Shown one piece after another: positions 21,137-30,267 of a stretch of DNA of 32,676 nt. The notes below the pieces were generated by a model. It worked only from the letters and a program-made list of their open reading frames with translations. It did not search any database and had not been told where the DNA came from. The position numbers and the translations under genes were made by a program. Origin of the DNA: JAVBNF01 sp031551725 (GTDB lineage Bacteria; Bacteroidota; Bacteroidia; Bacteroidales; P3); NCBI GenBank assembly GCA_031551725.1, contig JAVBNF010000052.1, positions 1-32,676 on the forward strand. The letters are read 5' to 3'. Each line of letters opens with the position of its first letter. The first letter of the stretch is position 1.

Positions 21137-22431
21137 AAAACTTAAGTAAAGTCGATGTCGTTTTAGGCCTGCAATGGGGCGATGAAGGGAAAGGTAAAAT
21201 TGTAGATGCCTTGTGCTTGAATTATGATGTTATTGCCCGTTTTCAAGGTGGTCCGAATGCCGGTCATACGTTGGAATTTGATGGCAAAAAACACGTTCTC
21301 CGCACAATTCCTTCCGGTATTTTCCATACGGATAAAATCAACCTCATCGGAAGCGGCGTGGTAATTGATCCGCTTATTTTGAAAAAAGAAAACGATTTGT
21401 TGAAACAACAAGGTGTTGATACGCGCAAAAACTTAAAGATTTCCAACAAAGCACATTTGATTTTACCTTCGCACCGCTTGTTGGATGCCGCTTATGAACA
21501 TGCAAAAGGCGCCAATAAAATCGGCACAACGCTTAAAGGAATCGGACCTACTTACACCGACAAAACCACCCGTCGCGGTTTGCGTGTGTGTGATGCAATG
21601 GCTGCCGATTTTCAAGAGAAATATAACTGCCTCAAAGAAGCACATATCGGCATTTTTAATTCGTTGAATTTCGATTGGCAAAATCAGGAAATCGACGGCA
21701 TGAATCCGAACGAATATGAAACAAAATGGCTTGAAGCTGTAAAAGAATTGAACGATTTTGATATTGTTTCCAGCGAACATTTTATCAATGATCTTTTGCG
21801 TCAAGGCAAACGTGTATTGGCCGAAGGGGCACAAGGAACATTGTTGGATATTGACTTTGGCTCTTATCCGTTTGTAACCTCATCAAACACCACAACTGCG
21901 GGGGTTTGCACAGGATTAGGTGTAGCTCCAACCAATATTGGAAAAGTTTACGGTGTATTCAAAGCGTACTGTACACGCGTTGGAAGCGGTCCGTTCCCAA
22001 CCGAATTGCACGACAATTGCGGAGAAGAACTGCGCCAAAAAGGCTTCGAATTCGGTTCTGTAACCGGTCGTCCTCGCCGTTGCGGATGGCTCGATTTGCC
22101 CGCTTTGCGTTATTCAATTATGCTCAACGGCGTAAGCGATTTGATTATCACCAAAGCCGATGTAATGGACGATTTCGATAGCATAAAAATTTGCACCGAA
22201 TACGAACAAAATGGCAGCCGCACGCCGCTGTTTGTTTCTACAGAAAAATTAGATTCCGTAAAACCGGTTTATACCGAAATGCAAGGCTGGAAAACTGATT
22301 TGCGAAAAGCAAAACAACGTCCGGAATTGCCCAAAGCCATGCAGGAATATCTAAAATTTGTGGAAACACAAGTAGAAACGCCGATTACAATTGTATCTAC
22401 AGGTCCCGATCGAACCGAAACAATTTTCTAA
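21133..22431 (+). CDS. purA: Adenylosuccinate synthetase
   Basis: 432 residues, standard length. The GTP/IMP site begins LGLQWGDEGKGKIVD with catalytic D17, and GPNAGH supplies H45. Then come GTTLKGIGPTYTDKTTRRG, VLAEGAQGTLLDIDFG and SVTGRPRRCGWLD, all family signatures. PurA joins IMP and aspartate using GTP, the first step to AMP. The start overlaps the end of the Fur-like gene by 4 bp, and the next gene begins 3 bp after its stop. The four genes at 20690-24879 look like one transcript from the promoter at 20638. Confidence 0.98.
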   Translation: MKNLSKVDVVLGLQWGDEGKGKIVDALCLNYDVIARFQGGPNAGHTLEFDGKKHVLRTIPSGIFHTDKINLIGSGVVIDPLILKKENDLLKQQGVDTRKNLKISNKAHLILPSHRLLDAAYEHAKGANKIGTTLKGIGPTYTDKTTRRGLRVCDAMAADFQEKYNCLKEAHIGIFNSLNFDWQNQEIDGMNPNEYETKWLEAVKELNDFDIVSSEHFINDLLRQGKRVLAEGAQGTLLDIDFGSYPFVTSSNTTTAGVCTGLGVAPTNIGKVYGVFKAYCTRVGSGPFPTELHDNCGEELRQKGFEFGSVTGRPRRCGWLDLPALRYSIMLNGVSDLIITKADVMDDFDSIKICTEYEQNGSRTPLFVSTEKLDSVKPVYTEMQGWKTDLRKAKQRPELPKAMQEYLKFVETQVETPITIVSTGPDRTETIF

Positions 22432-22434
22432 ACT

Positions 22435-23376
22435 ATGAAGAATTGGATTTTTGCCCTCCTAATACTCGCTTTTCTTCCTCTTTCTGCTCAAAAGATTGAA
22501 GAAAAAGACGTCCCGGAAGTTGTTAAACAAAGTTTGCAACTTGCCTATCCCGATAATCAATCGCGCACATGGAACATGCGAGAAGGCTTGTATGTTGCCC
22601 AAGTGAAGGCAGAAAACCATTTGGAATACGCCTCTTTCCTTGAAAATGGAGAATGGGTGGATACACGCTATGCTGTTGAATTAGACGAAATTCCCGAAAA
22701 TATCCCGGAATATCTGAAAACACAATACAACGGTTACAAAGTCCTTTCTTATCAATACGTGGAAGAAAATCACGGAGGCAGTTATTACTTGGTTTTGGTA
22801 GCTTTAAAATCAAATAAAGTAATGACTTCCGAGCTCACGTTTAGCTTGTCGGGGGAAATTCAGAAAATAGACGGCATGATTACACAAGGTGATCAATTGG
22901 TGATGGACAGCGTGGTGAACAAAGGCCAAGCCATGAAAGCGATGATCGAAATCACGCCGCCGGAAGCTGTTTTGAAAATGTTTATCCGTCGTTTCCCAAA
23001 TGCAAAAAACCTCAAATGGAAAATTTCAAACGAGCTTTATTTGGCAAACTTTGAATTTCGCAATCAACCTTACGAAGCCGAATTTTCTCCGGAAGGAGAA
23101 ATCGTTTCTACAACGAATTTCTTCGATAAAAAATCCATGATTCCGGCCATTGAAGAATATTTGTCACAGAATAACAAAAAAGCAAAATTCATCGAAGGAC
23201 GCCGGACAATTTATGAAAACCGCTACGCCCGCAAACATCCCGAAAAAAATTTAAAAAGCTTTTATTCTGTTGAAATCTCCGAAAAAGTGGATAAAAACAA
23301 AGAACCGAAGCACAGCAAGTTGTTTTTCGACCAATCGGGTCAATTGGATATGATTGTTGAAATTCTCGACAAATAA
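22435..23376 (+). CDS. Secreted PepSY-like domain protein
   Basis: 313 residues. The signal peptide MKNWIFALLILAFLPLSA is cut near AQ. Two related modules follow: VPEVVKQSLQLAYPDN with the strand LYVAQVKAENHLEYASF (about residues 27-140), and PPEAVLKMFIRRFPNAKNLK with LYLANFEFRNQPYEAEFSPE (about 180-290). This fits the PepSY-like periplasmic fold of Bacteroidota (PF11396-type). Proteins of this kind bind or inhibit partners, but no specific role is known. It is wedged between purA (3 bp) and the OstA-like gene (9 bp), so it is in the same operon. An envelope role with the OstA-like neighbour is possible but only inferred. Confidence 0.75.
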   Translation: MKNWIFALLILAFLPLSAQKIEEKDVPEVVKQSLQLAYPDNQSRTWNMREGLYVAQVKAENHLEYASFLENGEWVDTRYAVELDEIPENIPEYLKTQYNGYKVLSYQYVEENHGGSYYLVLVALKSNKVMTSELTFSLSGEIQKIDGMITQGDQLVMDSVVNKGQAMKAMIEITPPEAVLKMFIRRFPNAKNLKWKISNELYLANFEFRNQPYEAEFSPEGEIVSTTNFFDKKSMIPAIEEYLSQNNKKAKFIEGRRTIYENRYARKHPEKNLKSFYSVEISEKVDKNKEPKHSKLFFDQSGQLDMIVEILDK

Positions 23377-23385
23377 TTCTATCTC

Positions 23386-24879
23386 ATGCATTGTGCAAAA
23401 ACATTTCTTTTGTTGATGGCCGTTGCTTTTTGCAATAGTCTCACGTTTGCACAACAACGTTTGATATACGCAGCCGACGCTTTGACAGCCAACTCAAGCA
23501 CCGGCATCAGTACCTTGACAGGAAATGTGGTTTTGCAAATTTCCGGTACCACTATTTTTTGCGACCGCGCCACCACACAGGGCAATAATTTCGACGGCGT
23601 CGGACATGTCCGCATCAAAACCAAAGAAGGCATGGTGATCACCGGCGAAAGTGTAAGCCGCCGCGATGAAAACAAACTAATTACGGTAAACCGCAATGTA
23701 GTGCTGAAGCAAAACGACATGACATTGACTACCGACGTTCTTTATCACAATCAAGCTACCGATATTTCAAGCTACAACACCGGCGGAACGATTGTTCAGG
23801 AAAACTCAACGATGACCAGCCTGCGTGGTTATTATGTGAATAAAACAAAAACCTTTCACGGCGCCGGAAACGTAGTCATTCAAAGTCCCGACTATACAAT
23901 TAACTCCGACACTATGAGCAATCGCGACGGTCTGGCCACTTTTTACGGCCCAACAACAATCGTCAGCGATGGAAATACTATTTATTGTGAAAGCGGTTGG
24001 TACAACAGCACCGCTGAAAATGCGCTGTTTAAAAAGAATGCAAAAGTTATCACATCCGAACAAACCATGATTGGCGACAGCATTTTGTACGACATGAAAC
24101 GTAAATTCGGACAAGCATACTCAAACGTGGTTGTGATTGACACCGTTCGCAATTTTATTGTGAAAAGCGACTACGGCGAAACGGACGACAAAAACGGAAA
24201 CGCTCTGTTTACAAAGAAAGCCATGGGAATTATGATTGATAATAATGATTCGCTTTTCCTTCATGGCGATACATTATCAATGGCTTATGATACCGGAACT
24301 CGCAAAATGAGATACCTTTTAGCTTATCATCATGTGAAATTCTTCCGTAAAGATATTCAAGGTGCCTGCGATTCGTTGGCGTATCTGATGCAGGACTCGA
24401 CCATGTATCTGTACAAAAATCCGATCGTCTGGTCGGATGTCCATCAAATCACAGGCGACACGATTTCGCTGTTGATGCAGAACAATAAAATGCACCGGAT
24501 GTTTGTCGAAAATAAAGCGTTTATCGTTTCGGGAAATATCGACACGTCGCAATACAATCAGATCAAAGGCAAACGCATGCTTGGATATTTTAACGACGAG
24601 TCAGAACTCACGAAAGTGGATGTTTTAGGCGCTGCCGAAACCATTTATTATGTGATTGATGAAAGTTCGAAAGAACTCATAGGTATCAATAAAGCCAACA
24701 GTCTCACGCTTCGTGTGGATATCAGCGACCGTAAAATCCAAGGGATTAATTTCTACAAACCGACAAATGCTGCTCTTTATCCCGAAACAGAACTTCTCGT
24801 TAAAGACCGTATTTTAAAGGGTTTTTCTTGGCAAACAACCAAACGTCCCAAAGATGTGGGCGATATTTTCAGAAGATAA
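23386..24879 (+). CDS. OstA-like/LptA-type LPS transport protein
   Basis: 497 residues. A signal peptide (MHCAKTFLLLMAVAF...) ends in TFAQ. It is followed by LIYAADALTANSSTGISTLTG and repeated short beta-jellyroll motifs: GNVVLQISGTTIFCDRATTQ, GHVRIKTKEGMVITGES and VVLKQNDMTLTTDVLYHNQA. This is the OstA/LptA-like pattern, which builds the periplasmic bridge carrying lipopolysaccharide to the outer membrane. Bacteroidota versions are longer than LptA and lack an LptD barrel; this one has no barrel region either. It is last in the purA operon, followed by a 194-bp gap. Confidence 0.87.
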   Translation: MHCAKTFLLLMAVAFCNSLTFAQQRLIYAADALTANSSTGISTLTGNVVLQISGTTIFCDRATTQGNNFDGVGHVRIKTKEGMVITGESVSRRDENKLITVNRNVVLKQNDMTLTTDVLYHNQATDISSYNTGGTIVQENSTMTSLRGYYVNKTKTFHGAGNVVIQSPDYTINSDTMSNRDGLATFYGPTTIVSDGNTIYCESGWYNSTAENALFKKNAKVITSEQTMIGDSILYDMKRKFGQAYSNVVVIDTVRNFIVKSDYGETDDKNGNALFTKKAMGIMIDNNDSLFLHGDTLSMAYDTGTRKMRYLLAYHHVKFFRKDIQGACDSLAYLMQDSTMYLYKNPIVWSDVHQITGDTISLLMQNNKMHRMFVENKAFIVSGNIDTSQYNQIKGKRMLGYFNDESELTKVDVLGAAETIYYVIDESSKELIGINKANSLTLRVDISDRKIQGINFYKPTNAALYPETELLVKDRILKGFSWQTTKRPKDVGDIFRR

Positions 24880-24935
24880 TTTTTCCCGATTTCCCTTTCT
24901 ACTTCTTTTTCAGATACCCAAATGCTAATTTTTTC

Positions 24936-24960
24936 TAACAAAATGTTGAAAATTTTGTTA
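24936..24960. other. Short inverted repeat upstream of purS
   Basis: TAACAAAAT (24936-24944) and ATTTTGTTA (24952-24960) are exact 9-bp arms around 7 bp. It could be an operator or a weak transcription stop after the OstA-like gene. No T-tract follows, and no protein is tied to it. Confidence 0.4.
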
Positions 24961-25032
24961 AATATGCATTCGATAGTTGAATTTGCGATTAAAAAAATGC
25001 CAATGAAATTTTTTATTTTCAGCCTAATTTAT

Positions 25033-25040
25033 TATCTTTG
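25033..25040 (+). promoter_or_regulatory. -7 box for purS/dsbD
   Basis: TATCTTTG fits TAnnTTTG and gives a leader of about 30 nt before the purS ATG at 25074. The -33 TTTG is not evident. Confidence 0.55.
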
Positions 25041-25073
25041 TAGTTTCAGAAAAATCATAACAATTCACATAAC

Positions 25074-25328
25074 ATGAAGTTTTTAGCAAAAATCAATGTA
25101 ATGCCGCTTAAGGCATTGCTCGATCCACAAGGAAAAGCCGTTACACACAGCTTGCACAACCTCGGCACGAAAGATATTGATAATGTCCGCATCGGAAAAC
25201 ATATCAATATGGAAGTTACAGCCAAAGACAAAAAAACAGCCGAAAAAATGGTCGATCAAGCCTGTAAAGACCTTTTGCACAACCCGATTATGGAACAATA
25301 TTCGTTCGAATTAGAAACAATAAAATAA
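25074..25328 (+). CDS. purS: Phosphoribosylformylglycinamidine synthase subunit PurS
   Basis: 84 residues, normal for PurS. It has the typical start FLAKINVMPLKALLDPQGKA, then HNLGTKDIDNVRIGKHINME and a C-terminal NPIMEQYSFELE. PurS bridges PurL and PurQ in the three-subunit FGAM synthase, the fourth step of purine synthesis. No purL or purQ is in the window, so it must act with genes elsewhere. It is followed after 14 bp by the DsbD-type gene, which suggests cotranscription of unrelated functions. It implies the genome uses the small-PurL type of enzyme, unless this is a relic beside a fused PurL. Confidence 0.93.
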   Translation: MKFLAKINVMPLKALLDPQGKAVTHSLHNLGTKDIDNVRIGKHINMEVTAKDKKTAEKMVDQACKDLLHNPIMEQYSFELETIK

Positions 25329-25342
25329 TTTTTTTCAACAAA

Positions 25343-27448
25343 ATGAAAAAGCAAAATATCTTTGCCTTTATCGGCCTTTTTATCTGTTTGTTTTTAGGAA
25401 CCAACGGATTAAAAGCACAAGAGAATCCTGTAAAATGGGCATTTTCGGTAGAACGCATCAGCGAAACCGAAGCCAATCTCGTATTTCAGGCTTCTATCGA
25501 CCGGAAATTCCATTTGTATTCGGTAAACGTACCTAAAGACGGACCGCTTCCAACAACTTTCATGTTCCCGAAATCGAAAGATTTTACATTAGTTGGAAAA
25601 ATACAAGAGGCAACCAAACCCGAAGAACATTTCGACGAATCTTTCGAAATGAAAATTAAAAGTTTCGAACGAAGCGCAACTTTCAAACAAAAAATCAAAA
25701 TCAATACCGACAAAGATTTCAAAGTTGCCGGAACAATGGATTACATGACTTGCAGCGGTACTTCCTGCATCCCGTTTTCCGATATCGATTTTAATTTCGA
25801 TGTGAAAGGAGCAAGCAAAGAAGCACTGGCTGCCGCTGAAAAACAAACAACGGCAACAGAAACAGCTCCGGTTGAACAAAAAAACGAATCCATGGAAACT
25901 GCCGTTGAAAGCGATGTGGAAGAATTTGTCGCAGAACCAACTGTTACCATTGAAGCATCTGCCCTTCCATCACCGGAAAAAAGACAAGCCGAGGCTTCGT
26001 TGTTAATGTTTATCTTGATTGCTTTGGCAACCGGTTTAGCCGCTGTAGCCACGCCTTGCGTATTCCCCATGATTCCGATGACCGTTTCTTTCCTGGTTCG
26101 TCCGGGCGAAAAACATTCCGCCGGAATTATGAAAACCTTGGTGTTCGTGCTTTCAATTGCCTTTATTTACGGCGCAATCGGATTGATTGTTGCATTAACT
26201 AAAAGCGCCGAATTCACCAGCATCATTTCCACACACTGGATTCCAAACTTGATTTTCGTTCTTTTATTTTTATTCTTTGCATTTTCATTCTTCGGAGCTT
26301 ATGAAATCGCTCTGCCGTCTTCATTTGCAACAAAATTGGATGCACAAGCCGACAAAGGCGGATATGTAGGATCGTTCTTCATGGCGGCCGCTTTAGCCGT
26401 TGTGTCGTTCTCTTGTACCGGTCCGTTTGTAGCAACACTCCTCATCGAAGCCGCACAAGGCGCTTCTATGATGAAACCCTTGTTCGGAATGGTCGCATTC
26501 GGTTTAGGATTAGGCTTGCCATTCATCGTTTTGGCCGTTTTCCCGTCTTTAACCAAAAAAATGCCACGCTCGGGCGGATGGTTGAACGCCGTAAAAGTGG
26601 TGTTCGCATTCTTGCTCCTTGCGTTCAGTATGAAATATCTGTACAACGCAACGCTCGACTTGGGTTGGGATATTTTCTCCCGCGAATCGTATTTGGCAAT
26701 CTGGATTGTGATTTGGGCCATGTTGGGCTTGTACCTCATCGGCGCCATCAAATTTTCGCACGATAGCGATCTGCCGTATATGGGCGTTTTCCGCACATTT
26801 TTAGCAATTGCTGTGTTCTCATTTGTAGTTTATTTAATTCCGGGCTTATTCGGTGCGCCTCTGAAAGCCGTTGCCGCATTTATTCCCGATCCTACCAAAC
26901 AAGAATTCACAATTGGCTCCGGTACCACTGCTGGGCAAACGGCTTCCGTTAACGAAGCGGTGGCTAAAATGGAAATCTGCGGAACCGCAAAATATGCCGA
27001 TTTCTTACACTTGCCGCACGGTTTGAAAGGTTATTTCGACTATAAAGAAGGTCTGGCTTGCGCAAAAGAACAAGGCAAACCGGTGTTGGTCGATTTCAAA
27101 GGCCACGGATGCAGTGCCTGCAAAGTGATGGATGCAACCGTTTGGGCAGACCCCGAAGTCTTGGAATTACTCAGCCAATACATCATCATTGCGTTGTATG
27201 TGGATGAACAAAAAGAGTTGAACGAAAACGAATGGGTGGTTTCTACTTTAGATGGAAAAACCAAGAAAACCATCGGTAAAATCAACCTCGATTTCGAAGC
27301 AACAAAATACAAAACCAACGCACTTCCTTATTATTTTATCGAAGATGCCGACGGCAATGCTTTACGTGCAAAAGGCCTGGGCGGAAATGCCACCAAAGCC
27401 GAATTTATCGAATACCTGAAAGAAGGTCTCGCTAAGTTTAAAAAATAA
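25343..27448 (+). CDS. dsbD: DsbD-type thiol:disulfide interchange protein
   Basis: 701 residues with the complete DsbD order. A signal peptide (to about residue 26) is followed by an N-terminal immunoglobulin-like domain with the redox pair in MTCSGTSC (about residues 134-139). A low-complexity linker rich in Glu/Ala/Thr precedes about eight membrane helices. The transmembrane redox cysteines are in ATPCVFPMIPMTVSF and VVSFSCTGPF. A C-terminal thioredoxin domain has GHGCSACK (C590, C593). DsbD carries electrons from cytoplasmic thioredoxin to periplasmic thiol proteins such as the TlpA-like protein in this window. It follows purS by 14 bp. No frame break was seen. Confidence 0.92.
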   Translation: MKKQNIFAFIGLFICLFLGTNGLKAQENPVKWAFSVERISETEANLVFQASIDRKFHLYSVNVPKDGPLPTTFMFPKSKDFTLVGKIQEATKPEEHFDESFEMKIKSFERSATFKQKIKINTDKDFKVAGTMDYMTCSGTSCIPFSDIDFNFDVKGASKEALAAAEKQTTATETAPVEQKNESMETAVESDVEEFVAEPTVTIEASALPSPEKRQAEASLLMFILIALATGLAAVATPCVFPMIPMTVSFLVRPGEKHSAGIMKTLVFVLSIAFIYGAIGLIVALTKSAEFTSIISTHWIPNLIFVLLFLFFAFSFFGAYEIALPSSFATKLDAQADKGGYVGSFFMAAALAVVSFSCTGPFVATLLIEAAQGASMMKPLFGMVAFGLGLGLPFIVLAVFPSLTKKMPRSGGWLNAVKVVFAFLLLAFSMKYLYNATLDLGWDIFSRESYLAIWIVIWAMLGLYLIGAIKFSHDSDLPYMGVFRTFLAIAVFSFVVYLIPGLFGAPLKAVAAFIPDPTKQEFTIGSGTTAGQTASVNEAVAKMEICGTAKYADFLHLPHGLKGYFDYKEGLACAKEQGKPVLVDFKGHGCSACKVMDATVWADPEVLELLSQYIIIALYVDEQKELNENEWVVSTLDGKTKKTIGKINLDFEATKYKTNALPYYFIEDADGNALRAKGLGGNATKAEFIEYLKEGLAKFKK

Positions 27449-27483
27449 GAACCTGATAAAAGGATTCTTTAAAACTTATATTT

Positions 27484-27553
27484 AACCACAGAGTGCACAA
27501 AGAACACAGAGGATTTTAACTTCCTTTGTGTTCTTTGTGTTCTCCGTGGTAAA
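27484..27553. repeat. Palindromic CACAGAG/CTCCGTGG repeat between dsbD and MATE gene
   Basis: TTAACCACAGAGTGCACAAA and GAACACAGAGGA are answered by TTCCTTTGTGTTCTTTGTG and TTCTCCGTGGTAA, a near-perfect hairpin of about 30 bp per arm with a TTTTAAC loop. This is a widespread dispersed repeat type in Bacteroidota and other phyla (from memory). Confidence 0.8.
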
Positions 27554-27561
27554 AAAAACTT

Positions 27562-28920
27562 ATGAAAACCGAACGTTTCATACTTCCGTCCAACCTCGAC
27601 ATTTGGAAAGTGGCTTTCCCGATTATCATCGGCTTATTGGCCGAAAACGTAATCGGCGTGATCAACACTGCTTTCCTTGCGCACGTGGGCGAAATTGAGT
27701 TAGGCGCCTCCGCACTTGGTGGAACTTTTTTCACAATCTTATTTGTTGTTGGAATGGGGTTCAGCATCGGAACACAGATTATGATCTCCCGAAAAATCGG
27801 TGAGAAAAAAAATAAAGATGTCGGGCAAATTGTTGAAAATTGCTTGTATTTCCTACTTCTATTGGCTCTTTGCATTATCTTTTTTGTTGAAACAAGCATC
27901 GGCCCTTTGTTGAAAAAAATCGTTTCGCATCCAGATATTGCGACGCAAGCCGCATCGTATCTGACCATTCGCGTGTATGGCTTGATTTTCGTTTTCATCA
28001 ACATCAGCATGCGCACGTTTTTTATTGGCGTACAAAGTACGAAACACATTGGCATCAGTTCGTTTTTAATGGCCGCAACCAATGTTTTTTTCGATTATAC
28101 ATTGATTTTTGGAAATTGGGGCTTTCCTCAATTGGGTATCGAAGGTGCCGCCTACGCTTCCGTAATTGCAGAAGGTGTGGCAGCAATATATTTTATTGTT
28201 TTGACTTTCACCGGCGAATACCGTCAAAAATATCATTTATTTGCTTTCAAGAAACCCGATTGGCAAATATTAAAAGTAAACCTCGATCTTTCGTTTTTCA
28301 TGATGCTGCAACATGCCATTTCACTATCGTCGTGGTTTGTTTTCTTCTTGATTATTGAAAAAAGCGGAACGCTTAATCTGGCAACCGCCAACATTGTTCG
28401 AAGCATCTATATTCTAATGATACTACCTGTTTGGGCATATTCTTCCACTGTCAGCACCTTTGTAAGTGCGGCTTTCGGCGCCCATAAAGCCTCCTACACA
28501 CCGCACATCATCAAAAGGGTAGCAAAAATCAGTTTGCTAACTTCGATTGTGACGTCTGCATTGATTTTATTATTTCCGCACGCCATTCTGCGTTTATATA
28601 CAACCGACCCTTATTTAACAGCAAACAGCTATCATGCGTTATTTGTAATCGCCATTGCAAACATCTGCTCTGCGGTTGCAACAATTCCTTACAGCGCCAT
28701 CAGCGCCACCGGAAATACACGAAAAGCATTGCTAATAGAGCTTTGCGCCATCGGTTTGTATTTACTGACTGTTGAAATGGCAACCGTTCATTTCCCCACA
28801 AGGCCGGAATTAGCTTGGTGTGCCGAAATTACCTATTTCCTCACACTATTTATTGCTTGCTCGCTTTTTTTACGATACGGCAATTGGCAAAAATCAAAAT
28901 TAAACAAACAAATTTATTAA
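27562..28920 (+). CDS. MATE family efflux transporter
   Basis: 452 residues with about 12 membrane helices in two similar halves. Typical MATE features are WKVAFPIIIGLLAENVIGVI at the start, GFSIGTQIMISRKIGEK between helices 2 and 3, TNVFFDYTLIFGNWGFPQLG in the first half, and YSSTVSTFVSAAFGAHK in the second. MATE proteins export drugs or metabolites using Na+ or H+ gradients across the inner membrane; the substrate cannot be predicted. The gene is between two palindromic repeats and seems to be a single transcription unit. The start is the first ATG after the left repeat. Confidence 0.93.
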   Translation: MKTERFILPSNLDIWKVAFPIIIGLLAENVIGVINTAFLAHVGEIELGASALGGTFFTILFVVGMGFSIGTQIMISRKIGEKKNKDVGQIVENCLYFLLLLALCIIFFVETSIGPLLKKIVSHPDIATQAASYLTIRVYGLIFVFINISMRTFFIGVQSTKHIGISSFLMAATNVFFDYTLIFGNWGFPQLGIEGAAYASVIAEGVAAIYFIVLTFTGEYRQKYHLFAFKKPDWQILKVNLDLSFFMMLQHAISLSSWFVFFLIIEKSGTLNLATANIVRSIYILMILPVWAYSSTVSTFVSAAFGAHKASYTPHIIKRVAKISLLTSIVTSALILLFPHAILRLYTTDPYLTANSYHALFVIAIANICSAVATIPYSAISATGNTRKALLIELCAIGLYLLTVEMATVHFPTRPELAWCAEITYFLTLFIACSLFLRYGNWQKSKLNKQIY

Positions 28921-28932
28921 ATTATTGATAAA

Positions 28933-28957
28933 GGCAGACACGTAGGTCTGCCCCTAC
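28933..28957. repeat. Small REP-like hairpin GGCAGAC/GTCTGCC
   Basis: GGCAGAC (28933-28939), loop ACGTAG, GTCTGCC (28946-28952), then CCTAC. The design resembles the GGGC-x4/x4-GCCC hairpin followed by CTAC at 32339-32363. Confidence 0.65.
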
Positions 28958-28981
28958 AATCCTCAATCCTAATAATCATTC

Positions 28982-30097
28982 ATGTTTTGGAAAAAAACAA
29001 ATATTGACTACTCCGCTTCTCCGGGCAAAATCGCATGGCAGAAATTCCTCCGCAATCGTTTATCCATGCTTGCGTTGGTAATTGCCGTTTTTTTCTTTTC
29101 AGTTTCGCTATTAGGATATTTGATTACGCCCGACCAAACGCCTTACGCCAACCAGCAACATTTGGAACTCAGCATGCAGAAACCCGGCGCATGCATGCAA
29201 ATTTTGCAAATTAAAAAACAAGAGAAAACACCGCGTATATTTTTTCTAAAGAAAATGCTCTTTGGAGAGGAAAATCCATATACGGAAATACCTGTTTATA
29301 AATTCGAAATTCGAAATAATTCGCTAATCGCAGAAACCTATACCGGAGATACGCCCAATAACGGCGAAACGCTCATCTTTAACGATTATTCACCACAAAA
29401 ATACCGCACTATTGAACAAAAATACATTTTGGGCACCGACCGTTTCGGGCGCGATGTTTTGAGCCAATTAATGATCGGATCGCGCGTAAGTTTATCCGTC
29501 GGATTTATTTCCGTAAGTATTTCTTTGTTAATCGGAATCCTTTTGGGCGCTTTGGCCGGATATTACGGCAAAAAAACAGATGCTTTTATCATGTGGCTGA
29601 TTAATGTAGTGTGGTCAATCCCCACATTTTTATTGGTAATTGCAATTACGTTTGCTTTAGGAAAAGGTTTCTGGCAAATTTTTGTTGCCGTTGGGCTAAC
29701 CATGTGGGTGGAAGTAGCACGGGTAGTTCGCGGACAAGTAATCGGCTTGCGCGAAAAAGAATTTGTTGAAGCCGCATATACACTGGGCATGCGCGATTGG
29801 CAGATTATTTTCAAACACATTGTTCCCAACATAATGGCTCCGGTGATTGTGATTTCGGCCGGAAACTTCGCAACCGCGATTTTGCTTGAAGCCGGTTTGA
29901 GCTTTTTGGGCATCGGCGTACAGCCGCCTGTGCCTTCGTGGGGCGCCATGATCAAAGAAAACTACGGATACATCATTCTCGATTCCGCTTATTTAGCCGT
30001 CCTGCCCGGCATCTGCATCATGCTTTTGGTATGGGCTTTTATGATGATGGGCAACGGCCTCCGCGACGCCCTCGACGTAAAAGCCGCACGGGAATAG
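28982..30097 (+). CDS. OppC/DppC-type ABC transporter permease
   Basis: 371 residues. A short cytoplasmic N-terminus ends in the OppC_N-type segment WQKFLRNRLSMLALVIAVFF. An extracytoplasmic insertion of about 110 residues (about 45-155) follows, then YILGTDRFGRDVLSQLMIGS. The permease domain has five helices and the EAA loop EAAYTLGMRDWQIIFKHIVP. It belongs to the peptide/nickel permease family, which works with an OppB-like permease, two ATPases and a binding protein. None of these is in the window, so its partners lie elsewhere or are unknown. The inserted region is longer than in the E. coli protein but common in Bacteroidota. Confidence 0.88.
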   Translation: MFWKKTNIDYSASPGKIAWQKFLRNRLSMLALVIAVFFFSVSLLGYLITPDQTPYANQQHLELSMQKPGACMQILQIKKQEKTPRIFFLKKMLFGEENPYTEIPVYKFEIRNNSLIAETYTGDTPNNGETLIFNDYSPQKYRTIEQKYILGTDRFGRDVLSQLMIGSRVSLSVGFISVSISLLIGILLGALAGYYGKKTDAFIMWLINVVWSIPTFLLVIAITFALGKGFWQIFVAVGLTMWVEVARVVRGQVIGLREKEFVEAAYTLGMRDWQIIFKHIVPNIMAPVIVISAGNFATAILLEAGLSFLGIGVQPPVPSWGAMIKENYGYIILDSAYLAVLPGICIMLLVWAFMMMGNGLRDALDVKAARE

Positions 30098-30120
30098 GTT
30101 TCTCAATACCTTAATAATCT

Positions 30121-30206
30121 ATTTATCTGTGTAAATCCGCGTAATCTCCGTAAATCTGCGATAAACTCGTCAGCGTAGCTGACAATACGCATAGCGTTAC
30201 CGCGTA
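30121..30206. repeat. Intergenic repeat with CGTAATCTCCGTAAATC units and GTCAGC/GCTGAC hairpin
   Basis: TGTAAATCCGCG, TAATCTCCG and TAAATCTGCG are near-repeats (30130-30160). They are followed by a perfect palindrome GTCAGC-GTA-GCTGAC (30169-30183) and TACGCATAGCGTTA. Nothing coding. Confidence 0.6.
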
Positions 30207-30244
30207 ATTTTTTCAATATTTGAATTTCGTCCCAAAATAATTCG

Positions 30245-30252
30245 TACATTTG
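30245..30252 (+). promoter_or_regulatory. -7 box for the sodium-pump decarboxylase pair
   Basis: TACATTTG fits TAnnTTTG; TTTG at 30219-30222 is 22 bp upstream, slightly long. It shows that ATG 30268 is the start of the next gene, because the upstream TTG (30250) lies in the promoter. Confidence 0.55.
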
Positions 30253-30267
30253 CAAAAAATCTTTTAC

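Noticed and set aside
27484..27553. Rho-independent terminator of dsbD
   Set aside because: The hairpin is long and mobile-repeat-like, and the T/A pattern after it does not give a proper T-tract on the plus strand (it runs into AAAAAAA).
30250..30267. TTG start for the OadG-like protein
   Set aside because: It overlaps the TACATTTG promoter box; ATG 30268 is preferred.
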